The notes: generated by a model not told the origin, from the sequence alone. DNA of 64,000 nucleotides from Panorpa germanica (GCA_963678705.1 OY783204.1:16316759-16380758); one strand, 5' to 3'; positions 46,033 to 58,601 are shown, counted from the stretch's first letter. Translations and numbers: made by a program.

Positions 46033-46397
46033 TCTAATAAACTAAGTCGTTTAATGCACAACTAGTTGTCTGTTCCAAGTCAGTAAGTTAATAAAGTTAT
46101 CGTGGAGTTAAAGAATTTCTGTAAATTTACATTTACATAGATGGCGTTTCTTTAGAAAAATAAGAAAATAAATTACAGTGAGTCATCTTACATTCAAGTA
46201 AAATAAAGTATATATAGCATTATCAACAAATAGCCTTTATTAATCAGCAGAGAACGCATTTCCGCAAAAATAGATGACAGTGTTAGCGATATATTGCATT
46301 AACACTTAAGTACAACCTTGGTATAACCCAGCACCTATCTAGACCTTATCTTTTTTGTGACTAGAAGTGTTTTTTAGACCTGGGCGATCCGACAGCC

Positions 46398-46515
46398 AAT
46401 AGAGTTACATCTAGTCTTGCATTGCATACAGTTTCTATATTTGTTAATAAGTAATATTATAATAATATTACAAACGGTTTATGATTTGTAATTTGTAAAT
46501 CAATAAATTAATATA
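46398..46515 (-). repeat. Interspersed repeat family E, copy 6
   Basis: Inverse copy: 'gagttacatctagtcttgca', 'tttctatatttgttaataa', 'acggtttatgatttgtaatt'. Confidence 0.65.
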
Positions 46516-46697
46516 CTAGCACAATATTTTTAATGTTTTTGCATTTGTTTAATGACAATGTAACAGAATAATGTTAAAGTTCGGTAAATAACAAAACGTA
46601 ACGTTAGGTAAAAAATATTACTTTAAATAACACACCAGTTTGCTTATATGAAGCATTGAGACAGAGCTTCTGGATCCAACCCGAACCGGACCCGAAT

Positions 46698-46716
46698 CAT
46701 ATATATATATGATATA

Positions 46717-46791
<75 letters not shown>
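46698..46791. repeat. (AT)n microsatellite
   Basis: About 94 bp of nearly pure AT dinucleotide, with a few interruptions in the first 25 bases. Confidence 0.95.
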
Positions 46792-46793
<2 letters not shown>

Positions 46794-46979
46794 GCTATTT
46801 AAATGAAAAATTTAAATTTTTTTGACACTATAATGGTATCAATATAGTAGGAGATATTTGGTATAGGTGATAGTACCTAGCATAGGTGGTAGTATTGATA
46901 ATAAAAATTAAATAGAACTAATAGATACGAAAAAAAGAAGAAATGTTAATAAAAGTTACAAAGATCTGTAATAATGTAA

Positions 46980-47590
46980 AAGCACAGTAGGGTAACTGTA
47001 ATTTATCCCACAAAACGTGATCATACAGAATACTTCTTTAGATAATTTTGCGTCTGAATGTTGCTGTTGGTCTAGTAGTAGTGCTAGTGTTGGTACACAT
47101 AGAACTGTAGCCAACTGTGGAGTAGCGACTTCACATATCAGCGGGAAATGTTCCGCTCGACGGAACCTGAGTTATCCACTCGAAGTACTTCTACTTACAA
47201 TGTGTGCAAATTAGTATAGTAACCCAGAGTCCGACAGCGGAGTTCAGAGCGGGATACACCGACACACGACACACGACACGACTAAACAGGAATGCATCGA
47301 CTGCTGTTGCAGATACTGAACCAAATATGTTCCAACATTTACTTAATGCCGATACCAAACGATGTTACGAATACCTTCCAACGTTGGACGCTTAATGGTT
47401 GGACACATTGTGTGGTCGATGCTGGAACTAACCGTGTCCAATGTTATGCGTCCAATGTTCACGTTGGAAGAAGTTCGGACTGTTTTCACTGCTGCACTAA
47501 TCGTCCAACAAAGAAAGGTTTTATACTTGAACGTTTCTTTATTCACTTGAAAGTTTTTGTTAAACAGTGTCAGTGTCAATAATATCAATA
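46980..47590. other. GC-richer stretch with repeated 'ccaac/gttgg' words
   Basis: Less AT-rich than its surroundings. Between 47,328 and 47,500 the words 'ttccaac', 'ccaacgttgg', 'gttggac' and 'gtccaatgtt' occur repeatedly in both directions, giving local fold-back potential. Several short overlapping frames exist on both strands, none recognisable. It may be a decayed DNA transposon end or host sequence. Confidence 0.35.
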
Positions 47591-47599
47591 AATTAATAA

Positions 47600-50500
47600 A
47601 ATAAATAAATCATTCGGATCAAACATGTGTTCCACCGTCTAGGAGTAAACTTGCTATGTCAATCTTCCAATATTTGACTAACACGTTGGAGGCAAACATT
47701 TAAATTTGGTACCGGCTTAAGATTTCTTTCACACTGGGACAGAATACTTGTGATTTTCGACTTTTTCAATAGGATATAGTCGCATTAGCGTACTTTATTG
47801 TGAGAGGAGTTCCACTTCAATGTTTATCAGTACCATATTAGTACACTGTAAGAAACACTGTTGAGTCTGAGAGCTATATTATCCAGGAACTATTAGCATA
47901 TAGCGCGTATTTTTCCTATTAATAAGCAATGCTTCGAAAATTACAAAAGTACTATCACTAAAACCACTGTAATTTGTAAACTAATTATCGGAATATCATG
48001 AAATTTTGAATTAAAAGTTATATTGATCTGTTAATAGTAGCGCCATCTTTATATAATCCTACGAACTTATTCAGTGATGTAATAATATCAAATAAAAATG
48101 TATATACCATATTTTGAAATAGAAATTTTGTCATAAAAACATTATTTCATCGCAGTACTATATCACATAGTAATTTTTACTATTTATTTCTCACAGTCTA
48201 CCGTTTTTTCTGAAAGGGCAACACACGTATGAATCATAAAATGAACTCAAACTTATGAATCAATGATTATTTCAAAACAGCGATCTATTGATAAACATTA
48301 AATCAGAATTTTATCTCATAATAGAGTGTTTTAAAACGAAATAGACCCTACTGACCCGTCTGTAAAGCAGACTACTTGTCACCTCTGGCTTTTTCAGTAA
48401 GTAGTGCTTTACTGTTTAAAAAAACTGTATTCATAAGAGCTCCGGTATATAACTATACCGTTAAAGTACCGCTTTGCATGTAGTCATATATTTCCAAATT
48501 TTCTGGGATAGATAAAACTTTGTACAGAACGATCGTGATCCTCTTTGTGTTTGCGATATTGCGATTTTAGACAGCGGAAAAACGATACAGATATAAAATA
48601 TGCACTTTTATTATTTTCAATACCGTGGTGTATTGATGAACATAAAAGCATACATTATTAAAATATTTGAAACTTTCAAGACTTATTAAGACATTATGTT
48701 GTTTTTAAAATATACATAACCTAAAGCGAAATCGAACCGCTATTTTAGAGTAAGCTTGAAAAATATGCCTTTCATTTGCTATCATGCGCTTAATTGTAGG
48801 TAGATCATCAAATAGACTTTCAGAAATTTCATCTTATCATTATATTATCATTTAAGAGTATTAAACGAAACTCGAATACACGCTACTGAAAAAGTCGGCG
48901 TTGCAAGTAGTGTGTTCTAGTGTGAGAGCAGACTAATACCAGAAAATTCTCGTGCACCATGTACAAAAACAAAGCATTACTTATTTCTTGATTACATTAT
49001 GTCTATTTATGTCGTCTTTTTAATAAACTGTTCAGGAATTAGTGTCACCAATGTAATATTTACGATTATGAGATTTATAAATTATGATTATAGTTTATAT
49101 TATGAGCAATATATTATTTTTGAGTCGTTTATTGGATATTTTGAAAATTTATTGATTCGACTATAATCGTAGATATCGATATATATATTTTTTTTTGAAT
49201 TTTATTATTAATCATAAAATTGTCGTAGATATTAAATGTGAAATTTGATTTGTCATTTTTTCCCGTCATATTGTGGCTACTGTAAAATCACTATTTGCTG
49301 AGGCAATGACTTGTTCTTCTGAAAATTGTTTCTTTGCAAACTGACTAATGTATAATTTAAGACCTTACACTTTAAAATATTGAGTTAAACATATTCATGA
49401 AAGGAGCATACATAAAAAGTATGACTAGATACCTAACTAGATATTTAATTGCAATTAGATATTATTCATTTGGTAATCAATTGTGACTAGATATAGTTGA
49501 TTTTATCAGACAATTATAATTGAACCTAATTGATTTTGCGTTTTTCAGTATAGCAGCTACTGGAAACTAAAAGCGACACTATGTAAACCCTTATGTAATT
49601 CTACTATTACTATAAGGATGTATAATTGGCTAGTTTTGTTACATTTTACGTAAAGGTTATGTAATTTGCCGAATGACCTGAGGGGCATGACCAGAGGAGA
49701 ACAAAATTTAAAATTAAAACATGTTAATTTCAATAAAGTGGTTTGTAATAATTTCTATATAATATTTCTAAATAAATAATACATCACTCAATAAATACAT
49801 ATGATTTTTAGATAGTATTAATCTTCAAACGATATGTCAAAATTTCATAACAATTTGACCATTATTTTACAAGGTACAGTGGTTTTAGTGACGCTACTTT
49901 TGTAATTGACAAAACAATGGGAAAATCTGAATTTCGGGTGCTGATAAAGCATTGGTTTTTCATGCGAAAAAAATACTAAGTTCAAATAACACTTGTCAGG
50001 CCATTGCTTTGTTTGAACGGTATTTTTCCTAAATTCTGTTAAATCCGTCCGTGCTTAAACGTATCAAATACGCAAATGCAGGATAATCGTATGATCATTG
50101 GAATTTGAAAGTTTTGTTAAGTCTTATTTTTGACTTCGCCGTTTTGGCGGATAATCATGCAACCCAGGAAGTGCCGCGACTGACATCTAGTAGACCATAA
50201 TAAACACATTATATACTTTAGTTAAGTGTAGTTCTACTATGTTTCCATTTGTGACTTAAGTTGACACAAACGAGAACAGTCTTAAATGAATTCTAGCAGA
50301 AAGACAAGTGACACTGACAAGGCGAGCCCACGTACGCAGGAATTCACACGTAGACCAACAAGAACACCAACATCAACACCAACACGCGTTGTGAAAGTCT
50401 TCGTACAGAACAGTACGAACTCGTTAACCATTTCTCTACAAAAACCACAAACTGAATTACTCGACTTGCTGAACTGATTGCAGCATCCGTGGACCAAAAT

Positions 50501-50680
50501 ATCGTAAGTCAAATTCCTTACGAAATACGCAAAATCAACACGAAATATCTTATAACAACATAAGTGCTGATGTGATGACAGAACATTTAAAAAGAGCGCT
50601 GCTGCACTACATCTCTAAAATAACTTACTAACTTACCATACTCGTATATTAATCTAATTATCGTCTGTGACGTAACACTG
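47600..50680. other. 3 kb stretch with no recognised feature
   Basis: AT-rich. No repeat family of this window, no coding signal, and no RNA found. Confidence 0.35.
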
Positions 50681-50763
50681 GACAGTGCATACAAATATAA
50701 ATGTGGAATAATGATTATTAATTAGTTAGTTAAGAGTTTCAATATTGTTATAATATTCTTTAG

Positions 50764-51152
50764 CTTAAGCTGATATCAGACGGTTCACTTTTTGATCATT
50801 TCCTCCTTTCATTCGAAATAAACGTCGCAACACAAAATTAATCAAAAGTGCCGAATGAATTCATTAGTGAACCGATTCAGCGATGTTGGATACGTTCATT
50901 CGGTATCGTTCACCCGCGCTTCGCAGATGGCGAATGAACGAAAAATGAACCGTCTGAACACAAAGTGATCGTTCATTCGGGCTTAACGTTTATATCTTGT
51001 TGTCTGTACTGTAGCGAATTCCAATACGCACAACATCGCTTGACGACATAGTAGAGTATAATACCAAATTAATGTTCATTTACGTCTGTGCGTGTGAACA
51101 TACAATGAAAGAAAAATGAACGATTCACTCGAGTGAACTGTCTGATATGAGC
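50764..51152. mobile_element. MITE family Q inside repeat H
   Basis: Ends 'aagctgatatcagacggttc' and the inverse of 'aagctcatatcagacagttc'. Interior noncoding, rich in 'gttcattcg' / 'cgaatga' words in both directions. Confidence 0.7.
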
Positions 51153-51326
51153 TTTTTATTATAACTTTTTTAAAAAAATTAAACGTTGAACCATAATTAG
51201 AAATACCAGGGTTTATAAAGGTCAGACTAAAATTGACCATGTCTAGATTGATTTGATTAGGATAAACTTTTATTTGTAATCTGGAATAGTTATTAATTGT
51301 GAGTGGAGATAGTTTCAAATCAAGTA

Positions 51327-51580
51327 TACCCAGTAAACATTTTGGAGTCACTTTTCCATCACTTTGAAGATGCGTATGATTTTTTTGTCATGAAAGAGTT
51401 CATTTACAGTTCAGTTTCTCACAGTCGTTCATATGAATTATCTAATTTATCGGCTACAAATGGCGAAACCACTCCACCCATCGGAATACAAATAAAGATA
51501 AAGTTGATGCGAACTATAATTGAAGTGAAATAGTGTTAGAAACGTCACAAAATAGGACACTTCACCAAATTGTTAACTGA
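51327..51580. mobile_element. MITE family R, copy 2, inside repeat H
   Basis: Ends 'cccagtaaacattttgg' and 'ccaaattgttaactg', flanked by AGTA. Reverse complement of the copy at 40.65 kb. The 76-codon open frame across it is chance. Confidence 0.7.
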
Positions 51581-52094
51581 GTAAAAGCATAGCGATTTTG
51601 AATCAATCTATCTTTGTCAGTATAGCTGTATGAGTGAAGACGGGTTTTTTGTAGCTGTACTGAAAATTATGATTTGGTTAATAAGCTACTAATTCGTAGT
51701 TAATTCTTTTTAATTCTACGTATATGTAAATGGTTACTAAATATGCTTGTAAAATTTGTATTATCGTTTTCAAAATGTAAAATTAATTAGTGTCAAAGAA
51801 GACAACGTTTGCTAACAATATATACAAAAGTAAAGGGGTTCGTTGGTCTCTTTTTGGAGTGAGTGTTATTGGTAAGAAAGAGATTGGATTTTCGAACTTT
51901 TGCGCATTAAGTTAATCGCGTTAAAATAAACTGACCGTGAACTTACTAAAGTGAAGTTACTGCATCGAATTTATCGTTCAAACATGGATGAGATGAACAA
52001 TTGGAGGGAGAAGGGTTGTAGAGAACTTCGGGTTAATATAGACAACAACTCACATCTTGCTAGCACCGGATTCCAATCGGCTGTCTGAGATAGC

Positions 52095-52290
52095 TTTAAT
52101 CTTTTTTTAATTTAATTTATTTATTGTCGTCCTATTGGCTTCTACTATGTTGACAGTATTTGTGGTCTCATATATGTGGGTTACACTGTTGCCTAACAAG
52201 TCTACAATTATATAAACAATATAATTTGATAATAGAAAATATAACTCTGTTCCGACGATCGAACTCAAAGAGCCTTTTACTTTTTAAAAA
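52095..52290 (-). mobile_element. SINE S1 copy d (minus)
   Basis: Minus strand reads '..gagttcgatcgtcgg' (B-box remnant), 'gttaggcaacagtgtaaccc', 'acatatatgagacc' and an A/T-rich tail at the low end. Head truncated or diverged. Confidence 0.65.
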
Positions 52291-52299
52291 TGCATGAAT

Positions 52300-53030
52300 T
52301 GAATTTCTCTTTAAATAAATAATCGGAATAAAACAACAATCGATGCAAAAATATTCCACGTTAGAGTTTTAGGTACTAGCAATATCAAAAAGAAACCATC
52401 AGAGGGCCCACCCCTTTATATTAGGTACTATTAAAATTATACATGTACATAGATATTAAATAGACAATATAAAATGAGTAAATAATGTAAAAATCTACTA
52501 GTAACGTGTTTGCACGTGTCGTTGCACCAAGAGTTCATCAACTCGGAGTCATTGTTTCTGAATGCAACTGAGAAAGTTCTTACCATAGTTCAGCGACAAC
52601 TGACAACTGACTACTGACAACCGACAACATTCTCCTGCATTTTTGAACTACAAGTAGTTTCTATGTCGATGACTTCGTCTCCTATCAGTAATTATCAAGA
52701 TATGCAAAAGTAAGTGTACTGTGCTATGAATTGGGATGTTCAACAATACATCGATGTCGATAAATTATATCGATACGTTCATTTAGATATAGAAATATAA
52801 ATATTTATTTTTGAGGAAATTATATTGGTTAAAATATTCAAGCCTATTTCTTTTAAATGAACTTGTGGACCATGTCTTAACTTCTATGATACTGTACTAA
52901 AAGTAAAGTTATCTATCAGAACCTTAAATATTAAATTGTTTAATAATAAGTCGGAATATTATAGAAGATATTAACAATTAAAAAAGTCATTTTTGACTCC
53001 TGATCATTAAAGGGATAAAAAGTTATAAAA
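52300..53030. other. Stretch without a recognised feature
   Basis: Contains a small 'gacaactgacaactgactac' tandem (52,598-52,630). No gene supported. Confidence 0.35.
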
Positions 53031-53035
53031 ATTAA

Positions 53036-53110
53036 TCTGCGTGTGATGTCACATCCACTGATATGCCATCTCTTTTATACAACAGAGACGCATACGAGTG
53101 TGTATGTGAT
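53036..53110 (+). repeat. Repeat family I, copy 2 (start)
   Basis: 'tctgcgtgtgatgtcacatc' and 'tcttttatacaacagagacg' match 27.69 kb. The tail of the family reappears at 53,790-53,880, so later insertions may lie between. Confidence 0.6.
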
Positions 53111-53239
53111 GTCATTTACTACTAACAAAAGCTTATATTTCAACAGCTGGGATAATATCTCGCATTAATTGTAATATATTAATTATGTGTTTGTAGATTT
53201 GATTATCATTCAATTAGTTATTTCTTTGCCAGTCATGGA

Positions 53240-53325
53240 ATATAATTATACTATTTCCGGAAATCGATCCGGACCCAACTATAGCAGAGTGTTACATTCT
53301 ACAACTGCCTCGGCCACCCAGGGGA
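53240..53325 (-). ncRNA. tRNA-like pol III head (SINE or tRNA pseudogene)
   Basis: On the minus strand 'tggccgaggcag' (53,305-53,316) fits the A-box consensus TRGCNNAGYNGG, and 'ggatcgatttcc' (53,259-53,270) is one or two changes from the B box, at tRNA-like spacing. No convincing cloverleaf with a paired acceptor stem, so not called as a tRNA gene. Confidence 0.5.
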
Positions 53326-53340
53326 CAAGTTTTATATTAT

Positions 53341-53782
53341 AATGTATGTTACAGACTGGAGTGGCATAAACATGCGACACTAATAAAGCTTTTACTTATG
53401 CTATTTATAAAATTCAAGGTTGTATTTTTAGAAACAAAAATGTTTCAATCCCAAGTCGCAACATCTATAGGAATTACGGTTTTGAATGTGATCTCTAACA
53501 AAAAGGTGAAGTACCTACTCAGTTTCCAGTTTAATCTCAGTGTATGTTGTTCAATTTTTTTTAAGTTGTGTTTAGTAAATAAATAAAAATAATTGAAAAT
53601 GGTGTTTAAATGGACAAATGAAATATACCTGAACAATAGACCCTTGTCAAACTCTGTTAGAAATATGAAAAATTCTGACGTATTAAGTTGCATGTCGCAC
53701 TAGTGTGGATGTATTGTACAACTTCTCACAACAAATGTTGGATGTCGCATGTTTAAGTCCCACGTATGTGTACCATACTTAA
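53341..53782. mobile_element. MITE family G, copy 2
   Basis: The left end 'gcataaacatgcgacac' is degenerate. The right end 'aatgttggatgtcgcatg' .. 'gtatgtgtaccatac' abuts TTAA. The interior ('aacaaaaatgtttcaatccc') matches copy 1. Confidence 0.7.
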
Positions 53783-53904
53783 CTGCTCAATATTTTTTGT
53801 CAACTTTTCGATAGTTAACTAAATAGAAACGCAAATATACATATAAGTATTAACCTATATTTCAATAAAAAATTAAAACGTGAGAGATCTTAGATAGATT
53901 TACT

Positions 53905-54071
53905 CTTTTTTTAAATTTAATTTACTTAACGTCGGCCAATTTCCGATGCTGATCCCTATCACCGACGACGTCTTACTGTACTATTTAAAAAGTGTACGAT
54001 TATGTATATAAAGAATATAACTCGGATCCGTGGATCAATCCCGAAGATGCTCTCGTCCACTGTGTCGTCTA
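53905..54071 (-). mobile_element. SINE S1 copy c (minus)
   Basis: Minus strand: 'gacgacacagtggacgagag', 'gggattgatccacgg' (B box), 'cgtcggtgatagggatcagc', then an A/T-rich tail. The head lies at the high-coordinate end. Confidence 0.8.
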
Positions 54072-54079
54072 GATTTGCT

Positions 54080-54880
54080 CTTGGAATCATAGAACTTTGG
54101 AAATGTCTGCGATATGTCTGCCTAATATTACCGACCCCTATAAAATGAGTTCACAAGCGTCTTCACAATGAATTTAAAGTTTTGTACATTTAATTTTTGG
54201 AAATTATATCACGAACTCAAATAAATTTTGTTTTTTTTTTCAAGCAGATTCTCAACACTAGTAAATAGCTCTCTTGTATCTCGAAGTATCTGAGCTAAAC
54301 TCTCAAGAGCTCAAAAACGAAAAGAGTAATGTTGCGACCACATAGAGTGGGATCGCAAGCGAGAAATTTCTTCCAAACCAGAAGATGAATACGACTTTCT
54401 ATAGATTGAAGAAATTTACCTCTCTCTTTGTTTTGTCTTTGCGTGTGACAGCAGCGTGTAGATGGCAGCATTAGAAAAATTCTAGTATTTTATTGCATCT
54501 ATTTATAAAACTTGTAAATTGAATGGAATTATGTTTATAGAAATCATGTGGGATGACTTTATGAGGATAAATGTCTGCGATGGACTTTATAACATGCAGT
54601 TGTCCCAGTTACTCATACAGGTAAATTATAGCACGGAAGGAAGTATCATTAACTAAGGAGAAATGTAATAGTAGGTTATTAACGATGGCGGATAATCTGA
54701 TTGGACACCTGAGGTCAAATTTAAAATAATATTCTCCGTAGTAGTCAGAGAAATCCGTCACCGAAACGTGCATTTTGGCAGTAATTTTGTTTTTCAATTC
54801 AATCATGTCAAAGAATCAAACCTGAATTTAAATGTTTATCTTAAAAACTACAACTTGCACAAACATTTTCTAAAAAGGTT
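54080..54880. other. AT-rich stretch without a recognised feature
   Basis: No supported gene or repeat. Confidence 0.35.
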
Positions 54881-54884
54881 TTTT

Positions 54885-54980
54885 TTTAGGATTTAAAATG
54901 TATATAAAAATGAAATATTGATTTGAAAGTGCTAATAACTACCAATAGGTGATGCACTTAAAAATAAATATTAAAAAAAA
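54885..54980 (+). repeat. Repeat K: LINE-like 3' end with A tail
   Basis: 'aaagtgctaataactaccaa' and 'ggtgatgcactta' followed by an A run; the same ending occurs at 20.19-20.23 kb inside the LTR element. Confidence 0.5.
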
Positions 54981-55366
54981 AACAACTTATTTTCGCTCGA
55001 AGAAATATTCCCCGTGTGCTCTCCACAACGAACGTAGCTGCTCAATATAACTACTATGGAATATGCGATACATCGCCGTGACATGACCATTGATCATTTC
55101 GCCGCGGATAAAAGTCGTCGGTTTGATTTGATATGTGAAGAATAAAATTATGAATAAGAAAATGTCGTTTTATTGCAACTTTAAGTCATAATTCTCTATA
55201 AGCTAATAAAGTACACTACCAATTGTCGTAGTCAGTAGCCGCCATCGATTCTGACTGTACTATACTACGCTAGAACTCCCTTAATTGTAGGTAAAGTATA
55301 TGTAAATAAGTACATATAGCAGTTACATATAAATAAAATTGAGTTTATTTGAAAAACATAACTTAC

Positions 55367-55408
55367 GTCTTTGATAAAATCGTCGCACACAGTCTTAGCT
55401 CGACATAC
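55367..55408 (-). CDS. Putative 42-bp microexon of an unidentified host gene
   Basis: On the minus strand 'ctgttatttttgtttgtttcag' supplies a long pyrimidine tract and acceptor, then 42 bp, then 'gtaagt', a consensus donor. In phase 0 it encodes 'VCRAKTVCDDFIKD' with no stop. A second frame is also open ('YVELRLCATILSK'). Joined to the candidate at 35,878-35,996 the phase is preserved. Short exons like this are often alternatively spliced. The gene is not recognised. Confidence 0.45.
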
Positions 55409-55489
55409 CTGAAACAAACAAAAATAACAGTTAATAAACAAGGTTCAGAACAAAACTGTTGTAACAATTTAATGGAATGGTCATAGAAG

Positions 55490-55665
55490 TCGTAGGCGGA
55501 ATGCCTGCAGCTGCCAGCTGCCAACTGCCAGCTGAGTGCAGAGAACCGAGAACACAACATGAGACATGACCCTAGAAAGTAGAGCACTGCACTCTGGAGC
55601 TTTCATCCAGTGGATATCACGAAGGTGACACCCAGGTCTCAGGTCTCAGGTCTCAACTGCCACTG
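55490..55665. repeat. Short tandem repeats next to the microexon
   Basis: 'cagctgccagctgccaactg' at 55,507 and 'caggtctcaggtctcaggtc' at about 55,632. They lie on the acceptor side of the 42-bp exon candidate. Confidence 0.6.
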
Positions 55666-55669
55666 CTGC

Positions 55670-57110
55670 AGTCGGTTCCGGTTCTATTATTCAAACTAGT
55701 GGATATGATCATGCTAATTTGTCAGATGTTCAGAGATAGCAGGTTTTTATTTTTAAAAATAGCACAAGCTATATTTATGTTCAGTTTGTAAAAGAACGTC
55801 CAGATTAGTAGCAATAACTTGAGAAACAATAGAAGTTAAAAAATGTTCTTTGCAGAAATTGTTTAAAACAAGTCAATAAGCCCCTTGCATAAGTAAGCTA
55901 GCATCTAGATAGATAAAATTACTTCTAGAGAAGTATGTGTTTTTGTTGTAGAGTTGAACTTTTAGTCCAACTAAATGGTTATTTTTCGTTGTTTTCACTT
56001 TTATGTTTATACTTAAAATTTTGCAACATTTTTATTTACTAGTGTTAATTTCAGATATGTGGATGAGCAGTACAATGTTTACAAACATTCACATGCTTCG
56101 TGAAGTAAAGTAGCGCCAAAATGTGGATATTTGGTACTAATGTTATTTGCATGAACGTATAACGCAATTTGCATGTTATTTTATATGAGTTATGAACCAG
56201 TATCTGAAATAGGAAAATTTATTGGTTTTGGTACTAAATAAATATTGCAAATTTTGAGTTATTCATAATTAAAATAGTTTGCAGGTAAAGTAACAGTAAA
56301 GGGTGTGTAAAAAAGAATAATATTTTTTGATAGTTAATTTTTGTTGTTTTGTTTTGTAACCCTACCCTTTCTATCTGGTGGTAGTTTACTTATTTTAAGA
56401 GAGCGATTCTACAATCCTCTCTAGCGAAGGGTCCTTTAAGTGAGCTGTATCACCTTGAGTCGGATGACCAAGCTTATTGTGGATGTCTTATATATCTATC
56501 AGGACTTAGTACTTCATCTAATAAAATTATAGAAATATATTAGGTTTATTATACATGCCACTTTGGCGTCTAAAAACTATAAAAAATGTACGTTTCAGTT
56601 TACATATGAACCTTTACACTGGTTCCTAAATAGTTAGTAATAATATATCAATAATTAATGAATCTATGGGACTGTTACAGTTTTTTATTTTAGAATTTAG
56701 GGCGATTTTAAAGAAAAGGCCATTGTTAATATGTTTAATGGTTATTAATGGATAGAGGTGATTCACTAAATTAAAATCAATTAAAGATTATAAAAGACAT
56801 ACTGCGAGCCAAAGTAGATTACATGAAGATGCGTTAAAGCGATGCATTTTAATTTATTTTAAATTTAAGATATTTTAATTACACAGATCATTTATTCTTT
56901 ATAATTTTTTCAATTTATGACGGTTATGGTGCGTTTTATTGTGGTTTGTCGTCAGTAATCTGTTCGTTTTTCAGAAGCTTTCACCAATCTGATAAATTGC
57001 GTTTTCATCTATATGTGTTCCATATGATTTTATAGTATACTTAACATAAACACCCTGCAAAATTTATGTAAGTGAATTAATAGGTGAGTTTACGAATTTA
57101 AAAGCCAGTA
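55670..57110. other. AT-rich stretch without a recognised feature
   Basis: No supported gene or repeat. Confidence 0.35.
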
Positions 57111-57116
57111 AACAAA

Positions 57117-57310
57117 AATTTTATGGATGGATGAAGCAAAATACAATACCAGATAAAGTCAATTACGGTCGAAAGGAATGCCGCAAAATTTAGAAGAACA
57201 GGAAGATGAAGATAAAGAAAAGAAAATGATTGCGAGGTTTAGACTAGGGAATGAATTAGGCATCAGTTAGAGGTGAAATGTGTAATATTTGTAAGGTCCG
57301 TTATATCGAG
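57117..57310 (+). pseudogene. LINE relic, family X, copy 4
   Basis: A purine-rich stretch reading 'IARFRLGNE' near 57,230, as in the 26.5 kb copy, then a knuckle-like 'CNIC'. Short, truncated at both ends. Confidence 0.45.
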
Positions 57311-57682
57311 ATTCTACTGTATTGGGATCCCTAATTTCTCTTACAATCTTATTACATTTAATGTAACGTAAAAAATAATTTTATTTTCTGTTATTATATA
57401 TATTCTAGCAATATATATTACTAGCTACGCCAATGAAACAAGCATTCAATTAGCGTGATACTACAGGGTCGATCTCACACCGCCTACTGCTTACTACATC
57501 GACTCTGTGAGTGAGGATTATTTGAGTTTATTCACATTAGTACACTTTATCATCTAATAAACCTTTCCTTCTTAACCCACTATCTTAATGATAACTAATA
57601 CACCACTGTGAAAATTAACTATTAACTAAGGTTACAACTTTTTTAATTTTTTTTTTATTGATTTATATTAATGTAGAACATA

Positions 57683-58601
57683 CACAGTGTCCAGAAAGGG
57701 TATCGGGTATTTGTAAGTTCAATGAAACAAAAATTATTTGTATGCAATAAAAAAGTTTATTGTTTATTATTAGCATATGAATTGGAGAATTATTTGGAAA
57801 AGATGACGTTATCCAAATGATGACCGTTACGTTGCTGGCACTCTTCTAAACGGAAACGAAGATTGGCGATAACACGTTGACACATAGCTATCGATATTGC
57901 TGCCATTTCTGACCTGATGTTTTGCTTTAACTGGGTTAGATTCGTCGGATTGTTTTGATAAACCTTACTTTTAAGGTATCCCCATGCAAAATAGTCAAGC
58001 GGGCTAAGGTCGGGGCTTCTGGGAGGCCAGTTGATGTTACCCCTTCGCGAAATGACTTTATTAGGGAATAACTCGTTAACAACTTCCATTGAGTTATTTG
58101 AGGTATGGCAAGTGGCCCCATCTTGCTGGAACCACGTTCTTGAGTTGAAACCTGCAAACTCCTGCAACTCTGGGACCAAAAAATTTCGCCTCCTAGGTCT
58201 TTAGTTAACGTTGTAAGCATGCTATGTCATTGTTGAATGTAACTTATCTTCTGCAACCCATTGAATGCATGGCTCTAGTGTGACCCCCTTAAGGCTCCTA
58301 ATAAAAACGTTATATAAATTTTATAAAGGAGTGTCTAGACTATCTCATATTAAAATCGCAAATCTCATATTTGAGCCTCCTAGGTCTTTATTGTACCTTA
58401 CAGTTAACGTTGTTAACTTTGAATCACCATTACGATAATACGCTCGTACGCAAAATGCGCGATGCATCCCCGAGTACTGTTCCATCGTGACTAAAACTCC
58501 ACAGAATGGCGGACGCCACGAACCCCTCCCCGCACCCTTTAGACGCCCCGTTTCGAATATGGCGCGAAAACAAATACCCAATACCCTTTCTGGACACCCT
58601 G
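57683..58601 (-). mobile_element. Mariner-family (IS630-Tc1-mariner) element, internally deleted
   Basis: 919 bp. The left end is 'cacagtgtccagaaagggta', and the right end, read in reverse, is 'cagggtgtccagaaagggta'. TA is duplicated on both sides (57,681-57,682 and 58,602-58,603). It carries the C-terminal half of a transposase on the minus strand. The N-terminal DNA-binding half is missing or scrambled, so it is non-autonomous. Repeat B around it proves the boundaries. Confidence 0.9.
57790..58179 (-). pseudogene. Mariner-family transposase, C-terminal half
   Basis: 129 codons, with 'WFQQDGATCHTS' (second catalytic Asp) and 'WPPRSPDLSPLDYFAWGYLK' (third catalytic Asp in PLDYF). I count 41 residues between the two Asp, so the spacing suggests a DD41D, rosa-like group, not classic DD34D mariner; this is inference from counting. 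The first catalytic Asp and the helix-turn-helix domains are absent, and the upstream frame is broken near 58,180-58,220. Confidence 0.85.

Larger units (their letters stand above)
50690..51650 (+). repeat. Repeat family H, copy 3, interrupted by two MITEs
   Basis: Family H blocks 'gttaagagtttcaatattgt', 'agaaataccagggtttataa' and 'aaaagcatagcgattttgaa' appear in order but are separated by insertions at 50,764-51,152 and 51,327-51,580. Comparison with copies 1 and 2 shows what was interrupted. Confidence 0.65.
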
